A stretch of 64,000 bases of DNA from Coriolopsis trogii (GCA_020543525.1 JAHYIO010000009.1:424943-488942), one strand, 5' to 3'. Positions 36,173 through 47,469 are shown, counted from the first letter of the stretch. The notes: generated from the letters alone by a model not told the origin. Made by a program: numbers and translations.

Positions 36173-37620
36173 ATGCACGCAGCCGCGAAGCTCGACGTGC
36201 GTCCTTTCTTCTCTGTTCTCCTCGCCCGACCTGACCAGACTTGGACCAGGCTCAATGCAGGGCAGCGAGGATGCGCCTCAAGGACTTTGACACCCCCGCA
36301 GAGCACAGATGGTCCGAGCTCGTCCCCCCACGGACCGCCCTCACCTTCGCCGCGATCTGGGACGAGGACGAGGGGATGGTGACGTTCACCGGTGCGCGTC
36401 TCCTCGACTCGGAGGCGGACAAGGCGCGCACAGACCGACCGTCGAACGACGACTCCCCGTCCGACATCGCGTTCACCGACGACCAGTCCCAGATCCTCAC
36501 CATCGACCGCTACGCGGTCGCGATCTCGGACGAGTCCGACGAGCCCCCGAGCTACCCCGGGTACCCGCTCCCGTCCGCCGGCGTCGACTCGCTCGCGTTC
36601 GCCCGCGACGCGCTCGCCGACGCGGACACGTACATGGACTCGCGCTCGTGCCTCACCCGGGGCGGCGGTCTGCGAGTGCCCAACGCGTGCCATGGGTACA
36701 CGGCCCCCGACAGCCCGGCCGTGGCGTCCTCGATGGCGCTCGCGTCGCTCGCCCACGTCCCCTTCCGGCGGACGCTGATGAACAACCCGTTCCGCCGGAG
36801 TCGCGAGTCGCGCCCGCGCGTGCAGGACATCCGTGTGTACGCGCGCAATGGGACGCGCCGGCGCGACGAGGACGTGCGGAGCGCAGGGAGCGACGTGACC
36901 GACGAGGGCTTCTACGAGGACCACCGCCTGACGACGGGGACGTTTGGGTCTGCGCCGGTGCTCGTGGAGGTGAATCTGGTACGTCCCCTCCCTCTTCTTC
37001 TCTGGCATTCGGTGCGCGCGTCTGACCCAACCCGCGTCTCCCCGCAGTCCTCCGCGTTCTCGGTGACGACGACGTCCACGTCGCGCTACGTCGAGGTCGA
37101 CCATCCCTCGCAAGCGGAGCAGTACTCGTGCGAGGAGCAGCAGACGTGCGTCGAGAGCGCCTCCCGCCACTCGTCCTCGTGGTCGACGCTGCGCGACGCC
37201 GAGCGCAACATCTGCTTCAACGTCCCGCTCGAGCTCGGCCGCCGCCTGAAGAAGGCCCGCCTCCCGCGCTCGCCGTTGTCGGCCGAATCGGAGCGCGCGA
37301 CGCCCGCGGACCCCGCCGAGGTCCTCGCGCGCAGGACGTACAACCACGCGACGTCGCCGACGCGCACGACGATGTCCGACGCGTCGACGTGGAGCGGGAG
37401 CGGGCTCGGGCTCGGGCTCGGGAGCACGAACGGCGTTCATGGAAAGCACTGGGCGGGGTGTGGGGGCGGGGCGGCGGCCAAGGCGAGCCTGAGGCGGACG
37501 AAGAGCCTCCTCCACCGGGTCGTGCCGTGCGGCAAGAAGCACGAGGACGGGGACGACCGGTGGGTGTACGTCGAGGTCGAGCATAAAGTCAAGCAGCGCG
37601 TGTGCGCGGTTTGCGTTTGA
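36173..37620 (+). CDS. Hypothetical protein, Ser/Thr-rich
   Basis: I do not recognise this protein. Three exons, 36173-36196, 36250-36978 and 37048-37620, give 441 residues. The first exon is eight codons (MHAAAKLD). The second acceptor was chosen because only it keeps the long frame. The middle is acidic and disordered-looking. A Ser/Arg stretch follows (FRRSRESRPRV). The C-terminal half has SVTTTSTSRYVEVDH, a basic patch near LGRRLKKARLPRSP, and a Gly-rich run GSGLGLGLGS. It ends in a Lys/Cys-containing tail (KQRVCAVCV). No membrane segment. High GC with long open frames on the other strand too, but codon flow and splice sites favour plus. Confidence 0.6.
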
Positions 37621-38540
37621 TCCTCCGCGCCGTCCGTCGTGGTTGCTGTTCTTTGGCGGATGGGGTGTCTGGACACACGCACGGGCATTGGCGACGGCGT
37701 GCAGGCTGCTGCTACGACCGCGACTGCGACTGCGACACGTGGGTCGTGCGACCTGCGGAGGATTGGGAGTCGTTCACCTCGCAGCGGCGCGTGCAGGCGG
37801 CGTGCCTTCCGTCTCTTCATTTTTATTGGTCTTATTTTGCTTCTGGTCTCACATGCCCCCCTTTCTTCTTCGTAAAGTTGGGTATATGACGTGCTCCTGC
37901 TGCATAGATCTACACCTTGGTTTCGCAGTCCACCACCACCACCATCCGCCTTCGTCTCTGTCTTCGTCTTCGCGTCGTTCGCGTTCAGGAGACTGGCGTT
38001 CTCCGTTCACCTTCCTTTGCGATACCCGTGTCTTGTCGCTCTGTACCATGGTGCCGTTTCTCGCGGCTCGCACGTTCTGTTGTACTCCACACCCACCTGT
38101 ACTTGTAGCGGCTATGTAAGGCCAACGTCTGATGACTTGGAATATGAATATACGACAGCAAGTTCCCTACGTGCACGAGCAGGGCCATGCGCGCCTCAGA
38201 GACGTCGACGTACTCATCGTGCATGCGCGAGCAAGTTGGAAGCCGCAGACGCAGGACCCGCTTGCTCTGATGAACGATCGCGAGACATGGTTCGCGTACG
38301 CACCTCGCAGGGACGTTCATGAAACATACAACCGTCTGCGGAATGACTCCCATGAGCCGTCGTGCGCGAAACAGCATGCCGCGGTAGGGTTCGCGCAAGC
38401 CATACGACCACACCGTGGCCCTGTACACTCATAACGTTACAGACGAGCGCATCGTCAGCAAGTGCATCGGCGAGAGACGCAGGACAGATCCTGCCGTTTG
38501 CCGTCCGTCTGCTGGGGTGGGTCCCACCGACAGGCGCAGG
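37621..38540. other. Convergent 3' region, nothing recognised
   Basis: 920 bp between the stop of the hypothetical gene and the stop of the minus-strand F-box gene; expected to hold both 3' UTRs. Opposing ORFs at 37985-38434 are unsupported. Confidence 0.5.
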
Positions 38541-40250
38541 CTATTCACGCTCTCCCTGCCACGGAAAGACGGCCCGCGGCTCGTCGCCCTCCGGGAGCCT
38601 CCAGTGCTCGATCTCAACGTCCCACCGCGCGCTCCTCGTCCAGGTGCAGAGCCCGCCCTCGCCCGTCTGCACGCAGCGCACATGCTGCCTCAGCCCGGCC
38701 AGCGGCGAGCTGCCCTGGTCCGCGCCTCTCGCTTCCCCGCAGCCTGCCGCCGTGCCCGCGCTGGAGCTGGGGCTGGGGCGATCTGTGCGGGGCACGCGCA
38801 CGTCGTCGACGACGAGGCGCGAGAGAGGGGCGCTGTGTGCCGCTCGCGACTTGGCGAGGGAGGCGAGGCGCGTGGGGTCCGGCATGGGCGTGCACTGGAC
38901 GCTGAGCGTGGAGAGACGGGGACAGTGCAGGGGCGTGTCCCCCGCGAGCGCGCCGCGCAGGGCGGCGAAGAGCTTGTCGGGCGCGGCGGGGTCGTCTGGG
39001 AAGGCCATGAGGCCGAGGGCGGTGAGCGCGGGCATGCGCGCGAGGAGCGGGGGGAGGACGGACCAGTCCCGGAGGGAGACGTGGACGGCGCGGAGGGAGG
39101 CGTAGTCGATCGTTTGGTGGAGGTGGGCGAGCCAGTCGTGCCAGACGCTGGGCTCGCCGCCGTCCCAGGCGGCCTGGACCCAGAGCGCGGACGTGTTGTT
39201 GTCGCTCTCGGCGAGGAGGTAGAGCTTTGTGCAGTCGGCGACGATGTCGAGGCGGGAGAGGGGGTGCATGAACTCGAGCGAGGGCAGGAGGATATCGGGG
39301 GCGGTGGTGTGGGACTGCACGAGCGCGTCGTGGATGCGGATGCGGACAGACTTGGGGAGGGACAGTGCAGACAGGAGAGCAGAGACGACCTGCAGGGCGG
39401 CACAGGATGTAGACAGACTGCGCAAGTGGGTCAGACGGACGGGCGCCGGAGGAGGCACAAGGTCCTGGTCGAGACGGGGATAGGACCATACTTGGCCGAG
39501 ATGGAGGGACTCGAGTCTGGGACAATTAGCGAGGAGGTGAGTAAGTACCGTGAGAGGAAGTTCTTCCATGTAAAAGTAGGAAATGTTGAGATGGACGAGG
39601 TTAGGGAACGTGTTCCCGGGGAGCCAGTGGCGTATGCCCAGGAGGGCCATGGCCTTTAGAGAGCGAGTCTCACCGCGAAAGAGGATGGGATGGGGCGTGA
39701 CTTGCACGCGGCTGTATATCTCACACTGCAGGGTGAGGACCTGGAGGGCGGGGGCAGGAAAATGAAGACGGGAGTGGGTGAAGATGTCTGCGGCCTCGAG
39801 ACGGACGTCGAGGCGGGTGAGGCGGCTGTGGCAGGAGTTGAGGACGAGGGCGACTTTTTCGCTGGCTATGCCTCTGAGGGAGACGGAGAGACAGGCGGAC
39901 AAGGAGACAGGCGAGGAGCGCGAGCGCTGGACAAAGGCGCGCATGCGAGAGGCGATCCGATCGTCTATGCAGGACCAGAGGACGGGGATGTCGAGCGCGA
40001 TGTCGCGCCAGCGGCGGGAGACATGGGTGACGGCGAGGACGGAGGAGTGTATGGGGTGGTACCAGGGCCCGGTCTCGATGTCGAGGCGGGGAGGGGGCGT
40101 CGTCTGGAGGTGGAGGGCCTGGAAGATGAGCCCGAGGATCTCTGTCGGCAGGCGGGCGACGGGCGAGGCGGGGTGGGGCTGGTCGAACAGAGGCTGCTGG
40201 TCGAACAGAGGCTGCTCGTCGTCGAGAGGCTGCTCGTCGTCGGGGGCCAT
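38541..40250 (-). CDS. F-box protein
   Basis: Probable SCF ubiquitin-ligase adaptor. A single exon of 569 residues starts at ATG 40250-40248 (MAPDDEQPL); an in-frame ATG 14 codons upstream at 40292 is also possible. F-box at about residues 30-75: LPTEILGLIFQALHL, then VTHVSRRWRDIALDIPVLW. Leucine-rich elements follow (FPNLVHLNIS, CPRLESLHLGQVW, LTHLRSLSTS). Just before the F-box the N-terminus has three tandem six-residue units (QPLDDE, QPLFDQ, QPLFDQ). This architecture is typical of the expanded Agaricomycete F-box family; target unknown. Confidence 0.8.
   Translation of the reverse strand: MAPDDEQPLDDEQPLFDQQPLFDQPHPASPVARLPTEILGLIFQALHLQTTPPPRLDIETGPWYHPIHSSVLAVTHVSRRWRDIALDIPVLWSCIDDRIASRMRAFVQRSRSSPVSLSACLSVSLRGIASEKVALVLNSCHSRLTRLDVRLEAADIFTHSRLHFPAPALQVLTLQCEIYSRVQVTPHPILFRGETRSLKAMALLGIRHWLPGNTFPNLVHLNISYFYMEELPLTVLTHLLANCPRLESLHLGQVWSYPRLDQDLVPPPAPVRLTHLRSLSTSCAALQVVSALLSALSLPKSVRIRIHDALVQSHTTAPDILLPSLEFMHPLSRLDIVADCTKLYLLAESDNNTSALWVQAAWDGGEPSVWHDWLAHLHQTIDYASLRAVHVSLRDWSVLPPLLARMPALTALGLMAFPDDPAAPDKLFAALRGALAGDTPLHCPRLSTLSVQCTPMPDPTRLASLAKSRAAHSAPLSRLVVDDVRVPRTDRPSPSSSAGTAAGCGEARGADQGSSPLAGLRQHVRCVQTGEGGLCTWTRSARWDVEIEHWRLPEGDEPRAVFPWQGERE
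40180..40240 (-). repeat. 18-bp tandem repeat in the F-box gene
   Basis: Two exact 18-bp units (GGTCGAACAGAGGCTGCT on the plus strand) followed by diverged units. They encode the QPL-x-x-x hexapeptides in the N-terminal tail. Unit count may vary between strains (inference). Confidence 0.75.
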
Positions 40251-40618
40251 GGTTAATATTTGTCGGCCAAAGCTGTGGATCAGACGCAGCACGCGTGCCC
40301 GTCAGCTTAAACTCAATCCGTCCATTCGCTGACTTGGAACGTACCGCGCGCGGCCTGACGAGCTCTGCGCTGTCATCCACAGTCGGCGGGTGGCTCGCTG
40401 GTGCGCGCCGTCGACATACGCGACGTCCGTTGCAGGCGATGAGCCGATGAGCGGGGACGACGTCGACGAGGATGACAAGTTCAATGTGAGACACTCACCC
40501 CATCTTGGGCGCTTCACCTCCAGGTCCGCCACCGCCGCAGCCGCCCGGACGCTCGCTGTCTTGGCTCTCGTCCTCGTCCTCGTCCTCATCCTCGCCTCTC
40601 CTCTCCGTCCCCACTCCG
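40251..40618. promoter_or_regulatory. Divergent upstream region of the F-box gene and VPS74
   Basis: 368 bp between two divergent start codons. A frame near 40448 (MSGDDVDEDDKFN) is open but does not join VPS74 in phase. No specific sites recognised. Confidence 0.35.
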
Positions 40619-42960
40619 ATGAGCTCAGCTCCTGGTCTCTCCCGCCGACGCGTTCCAGCCTCTGCCTCCTCTGCCGCAGACGACGACGGCGACAACGCCT
40701 GGGGCTCCTCCAACGGTAACGCCGGCTCCGCATCTCGTTCAGACCCTCTCCAATCCCCGCCCCATCACGCCGGCTCTGCCTTCGAGGGCGGCAGCAAGAT
40801 TGCATACGACCCACGCGACCTCGAGCGTGAAGACGAGGATGCCCGCCTCGGCGGAAAGCCTCCGCGGCTTACCATCATGGAGGAAGTCCTCCTCCTCGGC
40901 CTCAAGGACAAGCAGGTCAGTCTCTACCCACGCTTCCTCCCCTTCCTTTCTCCCGCATCTCGTCATCCTCCGCTGCAATCACGCTCGGGCGAGGTATGCA
41001 TCTCGGTACATGCACTCCCCTTCCCCATCTCAGCGGCGCGCCCGGCCATCTGGCGCTGCGGGACACCGTGCGCAGACCACTGCCCGACGAGAGAAGTGCT
41101 GCGCAGGGTGAAAGGCGCGCACGTCTTCGTACCTTCAATCATGACCGGTGAACATCATAGAGTGTGAAGAAGTGGTAGACCGATGCCGCTGCGCTCGGAG
41201 TTCCTGGTGTCTACCATCTTCCCAACGACGTTGCTTTCGCGGGATACACCGTTTCCGTGCTCTTTGACGCGTTCGCACCAAGATCAAACCTTGTGCGTTC
41301 AGCCCCGTCCAGATGTGCTTTGGGTGCATGCGGTCCTCCCATTCCTCTGCGGCCAGCCTCCCCCTTCGAGCGGTGCGCTCGCCCGTCTTGTGCTGCTAGA
41401 CACCGTCCTATGTCCGCAGCCAGTTGTCCCCGACACCATGCGCGGACCATTGCCCGGTGTGAGGCGCGCACATCCTCTACTACTTCGCCCGGCTCGCAAA
41501 TGCACCCAAAGCCGCTAGTGTGAAGAGGTAGTAGACCGACGTCCCTGCGCTAGGAGTACGTGCAGTCTACCATTTCTCCACAAGAATGGTGCACTCATCA
41601 TCTGCATTCACCTACGGTCGCGCTGTGGTGCATGCAACGCTCCTCTTGCATTTTGACTACCTCCCCCTCTGAGTGGCGCCTTGAGCTGTGTGTCCGCGCT
41701 GTGTGTCCGCAGCCAGGTGTTCACACCGTGCACGGACCATAGCTCGGTGACAAGTAAAAGGCGCGCACGTCCTCGCACCTCTCACATTTCCAACCATATA
41801 CCATTGATCGAGTCTACTGCGACAACGCCGTGACGGAGGGGACGTAGTAGATCGATGCCCCCGCGCTCAGAGTACCTGGTGTCTACCATTTCGTCCCCGT
41901 GCCAATGGACGTGCTGCATGCGTCCGCAGAGATCAAACCTTGCTCATGCTCACTCGAACAAAGACGCTCACCCCAATCCCAGGGCTACCTCTCGTTCTGG
42001 AACGACAACATCTCCTACGCCCTCCGAGGCTGCATCCTGATCGAGCTCGCCCTCCGGCGGCGGATCGCGCTCGTCAAGGACCCCAACCGGAGACATCTCC
42101 CTCTCTCTGAGCGGCTTGTCGAAGTGCTCGACGACCGGCAGACGGGCGAGACGATCCTTGACGAGGCGCTCCGGATGATGAAGAGCCAGGAGCAGGAGCG
42201 GATGGCCGTCAACAGCTGGATAGACCTCCTCAGCGGTAAGTCTCCGTCCTCCGTCACGCCCGGATGCATGCCCGCGCGGGACTCGTGCAACGCAGGCTGA
42301 CATCGTCTCCCCGCCTCCCCGCGCGCAGGCGAGACATGGAACGTGATGAAGATCGGCTTCCAACTGAAGCAGGTCCGGGAGCGGCTCGCGAAGGGGCTCG
42401 TCGACAAGGGCGTGCTCCGGACCGAGAAGCGCAACTTTCTCCTCTTCGACATGGCGACGCACCCCGTCGCGGACGTGCGCACCAAAGAGGGGATCATGGC
42501 GCGCGTCGTCGCGCTGCTGACGTCGACGACGGCGGCGGTGCCGCCCGCCGCGCTCGGGAAGGAGGGCACGCAGTGCCGGGCGACGCGCGCGGTGTGTCTC
42601 GTGTGTGCGGCGTATGCGGCGAGCGTGCTCGATAATGCGTTCGGGCGGCTGACGTACGAGGACCGGGAGGCGGCGTTCCAGCGGTGCGACGATATCCTCG
42701 CCGAGTTCTCGACTTGGCCGTTTGGCGCGGCGTCCGGGGCGGGGGCGGGGGCGGGGGCGGGGAGGAGCGGGGGGGCGGCGACGAGGCGGAGGGAGGCGGG
42801 GAGGATCGGGATGGGGAGCGCGGGGGTGAGCTCGAGGGAGGTCGTGCTCGGGCTCGTGCAGGAGGTGAAAAAGGAGATGCTGGGCGGAGAGGAGGACCTG
42901 TGTTTCGAGCTCGTTGCGGGCGTGTTGGAGGTGCTCTCGAAGCTGGATTCGCTGCTCTAG
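40619..42960 (+). CDS. VPS74: Golgi phosphoprotein 3 homologue (GPP34 family)
   Basis: Peripheral Golgi protein that binds PI4P and retains glycosyltransferases. Exons: 40619-40915, 41983-42235 and 42329-42960, for 393 residues. The N-terminus is disordered ([18 protein letters not shown]). The GPP34 domain begins [16 protein letters not shown] and continues across the intron as [17 protein letters not shown], with the PI4P-site Trp and Arg. [20 protein letters not shown] and [12 protein letters not shown] are textbook GPP34. A Gly/Ala tract ([10 protein letters not shown], from GGGGC repeats at about 42736-42765) is inserted before the last helices. The first intron is 1,067 nt, far longer than the rest, and contains repeats (separate entries). 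Confidence 0.93.
41063..41432 (+). repeat. VPS74 intron repeat, unit 1
   Basis: First of three degenerate direct repeats inside the first VPS74 intron. It opens with ACACCGTGCGCAGACCACTG. It contains a short inverted repeat, TGGTAGAC...GTCTACCA, at 41173-41216 that could form a hairpin, and ends near a TGTCCGCAGCCAG motif. Confidence 0.7.
41433..41720 (+). repeat. VPS74 intron repeat, unit 2
   Basis: Second unit, opening ACACCATGCGCGGACCATTG. The same segment order as unit 1 is present, including a weaker hairpin pair (GTAGAC...GTCTAC) at about 41531-41571 and a terminal GTGTCCGCAGCCAG. About 288 bp long, so shortened relative to unit 1. Confidence 0.7.
41721..41982 (+). repeat. VPS74 intron repeat, unit 3 (ends at the acceptor)
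   Basis: Third unit, opening ACACCGTGCACGGACCATAG. It has the hairpin-region sequence at about 41844-41888 with one arm mutated (GTAGAT). The GATCAAACCTTG motif, also in unit 1, reappears near 41930. It runs into the splice acceptor at 41982. Confidence 0.65.
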
Positions 42961-45010
42961 TACTTGTCGATCGGATGTTCGTGCATTGTCTCTGCTGTGG
43001 CTGATTATATATAATTCTCGGCGTCGACGGCGTATGTATAGCTTATGTTGAGTGTAATCGCATGGTGACCGAAGGTCATCTCACCGTGGAAGCTGGCAAG
43101 CGGTGCATACTCTCGAGGGTCGACAGAGCTGTGTATGTAGGTCAGTCATACGGAGGAAGACTCGAGCTCCATCGCGTCGAAGTATAGCTGATTCATGTCG
43201 GCACCGCGCGCGCACAGAGTCAGACAGACCTGCCCACTTTTCGTGTCCAGGAAAGTCCCGTTGTTCTGGCGCTTCTGTCCTAAGCGGAAGAGAATAGCGC
43301 CCTAAAGGGATTAGGATTTGGTCCCAACTTAAATTCACAGACCTACACGTCCCCCACTGCATACATAAAAGGTCATATTTGTGCATGGTCTATACCTCAG
43401 AGCATAGCAAAAATACAACTTGAGAGAGAAAGGAGGAAATGGACGTGAACGCAGAGTACGAACAAGGTCGCATTACCATATTAGGAGTCGTCGCATCAGG
43501 CGCGGGAAGGTGGGGATATGGAAGCGCCGTAAGCTAAGGGGGAGAGAAAGCATACGAATAGGGGGGAATTCAGAAAGCGTTGGAGAAAACCAGTATTTAT
43601 CCCAGTGTACATGTAGCACAAGGGTGCTCTATATCGAGTTTGAGAGAGAAGGGTGGAGCAGGGAAGTCCCTGGATTTAAGTTGGGACAGATGCCTCATCG
43701 CACGAGAATGAGCAGCAAAGGCGCGGACAGTTTCCTTATCGCGGATGACATTATATGGTTTAGCTAAAACTATAAGTACAGACCGATAGCCGTAGTGTCT
43801 ACCGGTTGGTTGTCGGAGAGGGCGGCCAGGAATGATCTAAATTCTGGGTGAAGATGAGTAAATGCGATATCTCATGTATATAGCACCGTTCCAAAGTACC
43901 TCGTGCTGAATCACCGCAAGAAATGACGAGACGAGCTCTCTCCATTTATATGACCTGGGTTACATAATAAATATATATGTCGACAATGGTGGTCTGCGAC
44001 ATTGCGGAAAGCTCGAACATAAAGAGGGACATCACAGCTAACGTTCTGTAGTGCGTGCGCCGTGGAATCTGCGACAGCTCTACTTACTCTTGCCAATCAA
44101 CATCCACAAGTACATATCTTCACATGACTCTCGATGGCAGCTGGCACTGGTAGTACATAGCTACAGCCGGGGAGCCAAGGAGTCATCCGCGATTATCGGA
44201 AGATCAGAGCAAGTACGCACGGAGTCCAGGCACCAGGAGACGTGTAATATTGCACGGACGTTGTCTCCGTGATGCTCGCGACGGAAAGGAGCGGATCAGA
44301 GGTGCCACATTGGGTGGCTCGTCTAGCAGGACTTTACGATCTGGCGGAGATTTGGATCCGAGGGAAGGATGGTTGAGATGAGGCCATATGTGTGAAGGTG
44401 GCCAGCGCAGCTATGACATAGGGGTGGGGAGGTGAGATGGTCTGTGGAAGGGCAACGGCGGGTGAGACGACTGGGAAGGAGCGGGAAGGAAGCAGCTTCG
44501 AGTTGATTAAGGGTCAAGCATTGATGACTGGAGAACGTTGCCCTGAGTTACGCTATAGCTGCCGTGGTTGTAAATGGTCGAGTCGAGATACCAGGAGGAG
44601 TATGTAAGAGTTGTGTGCGAGTGAATGCAGAAGCTGTTGGGGAACATACGAAGCCGGGAACAAGGTGTAGGACAGCTCCTGATTGCCAGCCAATGTCGAG
44701 ATTTGCGGTTACGGTTGGGTGCGACATCTGAAGAGAGGAGAGGAGGGTGCGGAGGAGAAGAGAGACGGGGCTGGGATGGAATTGAGCTGTGCCTGCCGCA
44801 TAGGTATGCGCTGAGATCGAGACGGAGTTGTGGATGGAATAACATATGAGCTGTGTGTGGCGCCTGTGTTGTGGATCAGACGAGGGAAGTGGTAGAGCGT
44901 TCCAAAGTCCGCCGTGGGTGGCCTCCAGCTGCCCCTAAAGTCTATCCTCCACCCTATCACCCTCGTCCCCTGCCCTCTCCACCCCCCCTCGCCCGCCCTC
45001 GCTCGTCGCG
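42961..45010. other. 2-kb interval without a supportable gene
   Basis: Between VPS74 and the G-alpha gene. Lower GC than the surroundings. No domain, signal peptide or consistent exon chain was found. A dispersed inverted repeat at about 43320 and 43670 is listed separately. The final 100 bp before 45011 is C-rich and likely 5' leader of the G-alpha gene. Confidence 0.45.
43318..43684. repeat. Short inverted repeat pair
   Basis: TCCCAACTTAAAT at about 43320-43332 recurs inverted (ATTTAAGTTGGGA) at about 43673-43685, enclosing 340 bp of AT-richer sequence. The arms may extend with mismatches. It could be a relic of a small non-autonomous element, but I see no target-site duplication and no second copy in this window. 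Confidence 0.35.
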
Positions 45011-47178
45011 ATGGCCAGGAACGCGGCCATGTATCGGCACTCGACCGACCCAGACGATCCTCTCGCCGCCGCGCTCGCACCACCGCCAGGGGAGACGGCC
45101 CAGGAGCGGGCGGCACGGCTGGAGGCGGAGGCGGAGGCAACGAGGGTGAACGACGAGATTGACGAGCGCATCAAGCACGAGCGGGCAGCGTGGAAGAAGC
45201 AGAGGGCGATCTTCAAGCTCCTCCTCCTCGGCCAGAGCGAGTCTGGTGCGTCCCTCCGTGCTGCGGGCCAACCCTCTCTCGTTCGCTGACGACGACGACG
45301 ACCAGGCAAATCCACGACGCTCAAGAGTACGCGTGCCTCTCCTCTCCTCCGCCCATCGTGCTCACCGCGCTCGTCCAGACTTCCAGCTCGCGTTCGCCCC
45401 CAACGCATGGCGGGCAGAGCGCACCTCCTGGCGCGCCGTCATCCAGCTCAACCTCGTCCGCTCCGTCAACACCATCCTCGACATCCTCTCCTCCGAAATG
45501 GCAAAGTCCACATCCTCCCCCACCTCCCCCATCACCTCCCCCTTCCTCCGTCCCACCACCGCCACCCACACACCCGACGCCTCCCGCTCCCCCACATCCT
45601 CATCTCCCTCCCCCTCTCCAGGCCCCCTCCAGTTCAACAGCACCCACGCCCTCCTCAGACTCCGCCTCACGCCCCTCCGCCGTGTCGAAGCCGACCTCAA
45701 GCACCTCATCGGAGCCGCCACCGACGAGCTCACAGACCCCTACTCCGGCCCCCGCCCCCAAAGCTCCCAGGGGCTCGACGACGCCGCCCCCTTTGACGGC
45801 CCGCCGCGCAAACGCCCGACCGAGTTCTACGTCCGCTCCAACGCGTCCTGGCGCGAGGCCGTCCGGTCCGCGTACCACAAGCTGAGCGGCAACGACGCCG
45901 CCAACGACTCGAACGGGAGCGGGAGCGGTGCGCATGGCATCGCTGCCGCCGACGGGGAGAGGCTCGAGGACGCGACGGAGATCATCGCGAGCTGTGCCGA
46001 GGACATGCAGACGCTCTGGAAGGACGAGGTCGTGAGGGAGATGCTCCGGCGGAGGAGGGTGCGGTTGGAGCTCGCGCCTGGCTTGTGAGTGTTCCTCTCA
46101 CTTCCCGTCCTACCGCCAACGCCAACCCGCGCAGCTTCCTCGACGATATCCAGCGCATAGCCCAGCGCGACTACGAGCCGTCCGACGACGACGTGGTGCG
46201 CTCCCGCCTCCGCACCGTCGGCGTGCAGGAGCACCGGCTCGTGATGGAGAAGTACGGTACGCACCCGCCGCCCTCTTGCCTGCCTCTGATGCACCCACGG
46301 ACTCTGAGAGCCCAGAACGGACAGGGCCGACGACCGAGGTCGCGCGCGAGTGGATGATCTACGACGTCGGCGGCTCCCGCACTTCCGTACGTCCCTCCCC
46401 CCTTTCTTTGCTGTGCGTGTGAGCGAGGTATGGGGGTCGCTAACGGAGACGGCCGCAGCGGGCGGCGTGGTACCCGTACTTTGACGACGCGAACGCGATA
46501 CTGTTCCTCGCCCCCATCTCGTGCTTTGACGAGCTCCTCGCCGAGGACCGCCGCGTGAACCGCCTCGAGGACTCCTTCCTCCTCTGGAAGGGCATCGTCC
46601 AGTCCAAGCTCCTCGCGAACTGCACCATCGTCTGTGCGTCTCCCCCGACTTGTTGCTCTCTGATGCCTGGCTGGTGCGCTGACACCGCGCGCGCGCGCGA
46701 TAGTGTTCCTGAACAAGTACGACCTGCTGCAGAAGAAGCTCCGGGACGGCGTCCGGGTGAACAAGTACCTGCCCAGCTTCGGCGACCGGGAGAACACCGC
46801 GCCCGTCCTCGCCCGCTGTACGTCGCCCCTCTCTCCCCGTGCGTACCCTGGTCCGGGCTGACGGGTCGCGCCGTCGCGCAGACCTCCACCAGAAGTTCCG
46901 CGACCAGCACAGGGAGTACTCGCCCCAGGTCGGGCGCGCGTTCTACGGCTACGTGACGACGGCGATCGTGAGTCCTCGCTCGTTTCGTCGTTGATCGCGG
47001 CGGAGCTGAACGCGCTTGTGCAGAACACGTCGTCGACGGCGGACACGCTCGCGTCAGGTCAGTGCGCGGTTCCCGAGCCTGTGCAACCCGTCATCCGTGC
47101 CGGTCGTGCTCACTATCGCTGTGTGCAGTGCGCGACGGCGTCCTCCGACAGAACCTGCAACGGGCGGACTTTGTCTGA
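45011..47178 (+). CDS. Divergent heterotrimeric G-protein alpha subunit
   Basis: GTP-binding signalling protein of the G-alpha family. Ten exons: 45011-45245, 45306-45326, 45379-46084, 46135-46256, 46316-46386, 46459-46633, 46704-46817, 46882-46967, 47024-47057 and 47129-47178, for 537 residues against about 350 usually. P-loop GQSESGKST at 74-82 is split by intron 1. The helical domain has a long Ser/Pro-rich insert. Switch I (DVVRSRLRTVG) keeps the Arg. Switch II reads DVGGSRTS, so Ser382 replaces the catalytic Gln. NKYD is intact; the C-terminus is LRQNLQRADFV. The start MARNAAMY lacks Gly2, so there is no N-myristoylation signal. Slow GTP hydrolysis is inferred. Confidence 0.9.
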
Positions 47179-47469
47179 CGCCGCTTGGCGTTCTGTCCCT
47201 TGCGAGAATGATAGTGGGAGACGGCGCGCTCGCCCGCGGACGCTAACGTTCGTGTGTGTGGTGTCTGCCGTTGCGATGTGTGTATCTGTACTCGATGTTT
47301 CTTGCTTAGTATCTTATTATTTTATGTACCGCACGTTTTACAATCCAGTCGCGTACTTTACAGGCTGGCCTCTGGCAGGTCGCGGCATACACGGATGGTT
47401 CTACATCAAACAGATACGAGCCTAGGGAAAGCTACAGGAGATCAGGACAGACGAATCGATGCAGCGCGC

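Noticed and set aside
36127..37584. 485-codon minus-strand frame opposite the hypothetical gene
   Set aside because: Composed of Arg/Val/Ala/Gly-rich shadow sequence typical of high-GC antisense frames. The plus strand has coherent splice sites and a better-behaved protein.
43420..43767. 116-codon Arg-rich plus-strand frame
   Set aside because: Low-complexity Arg/Gly composition, AT-rich context and no homologous motif. It also overlaps the inverted-repeat segment.
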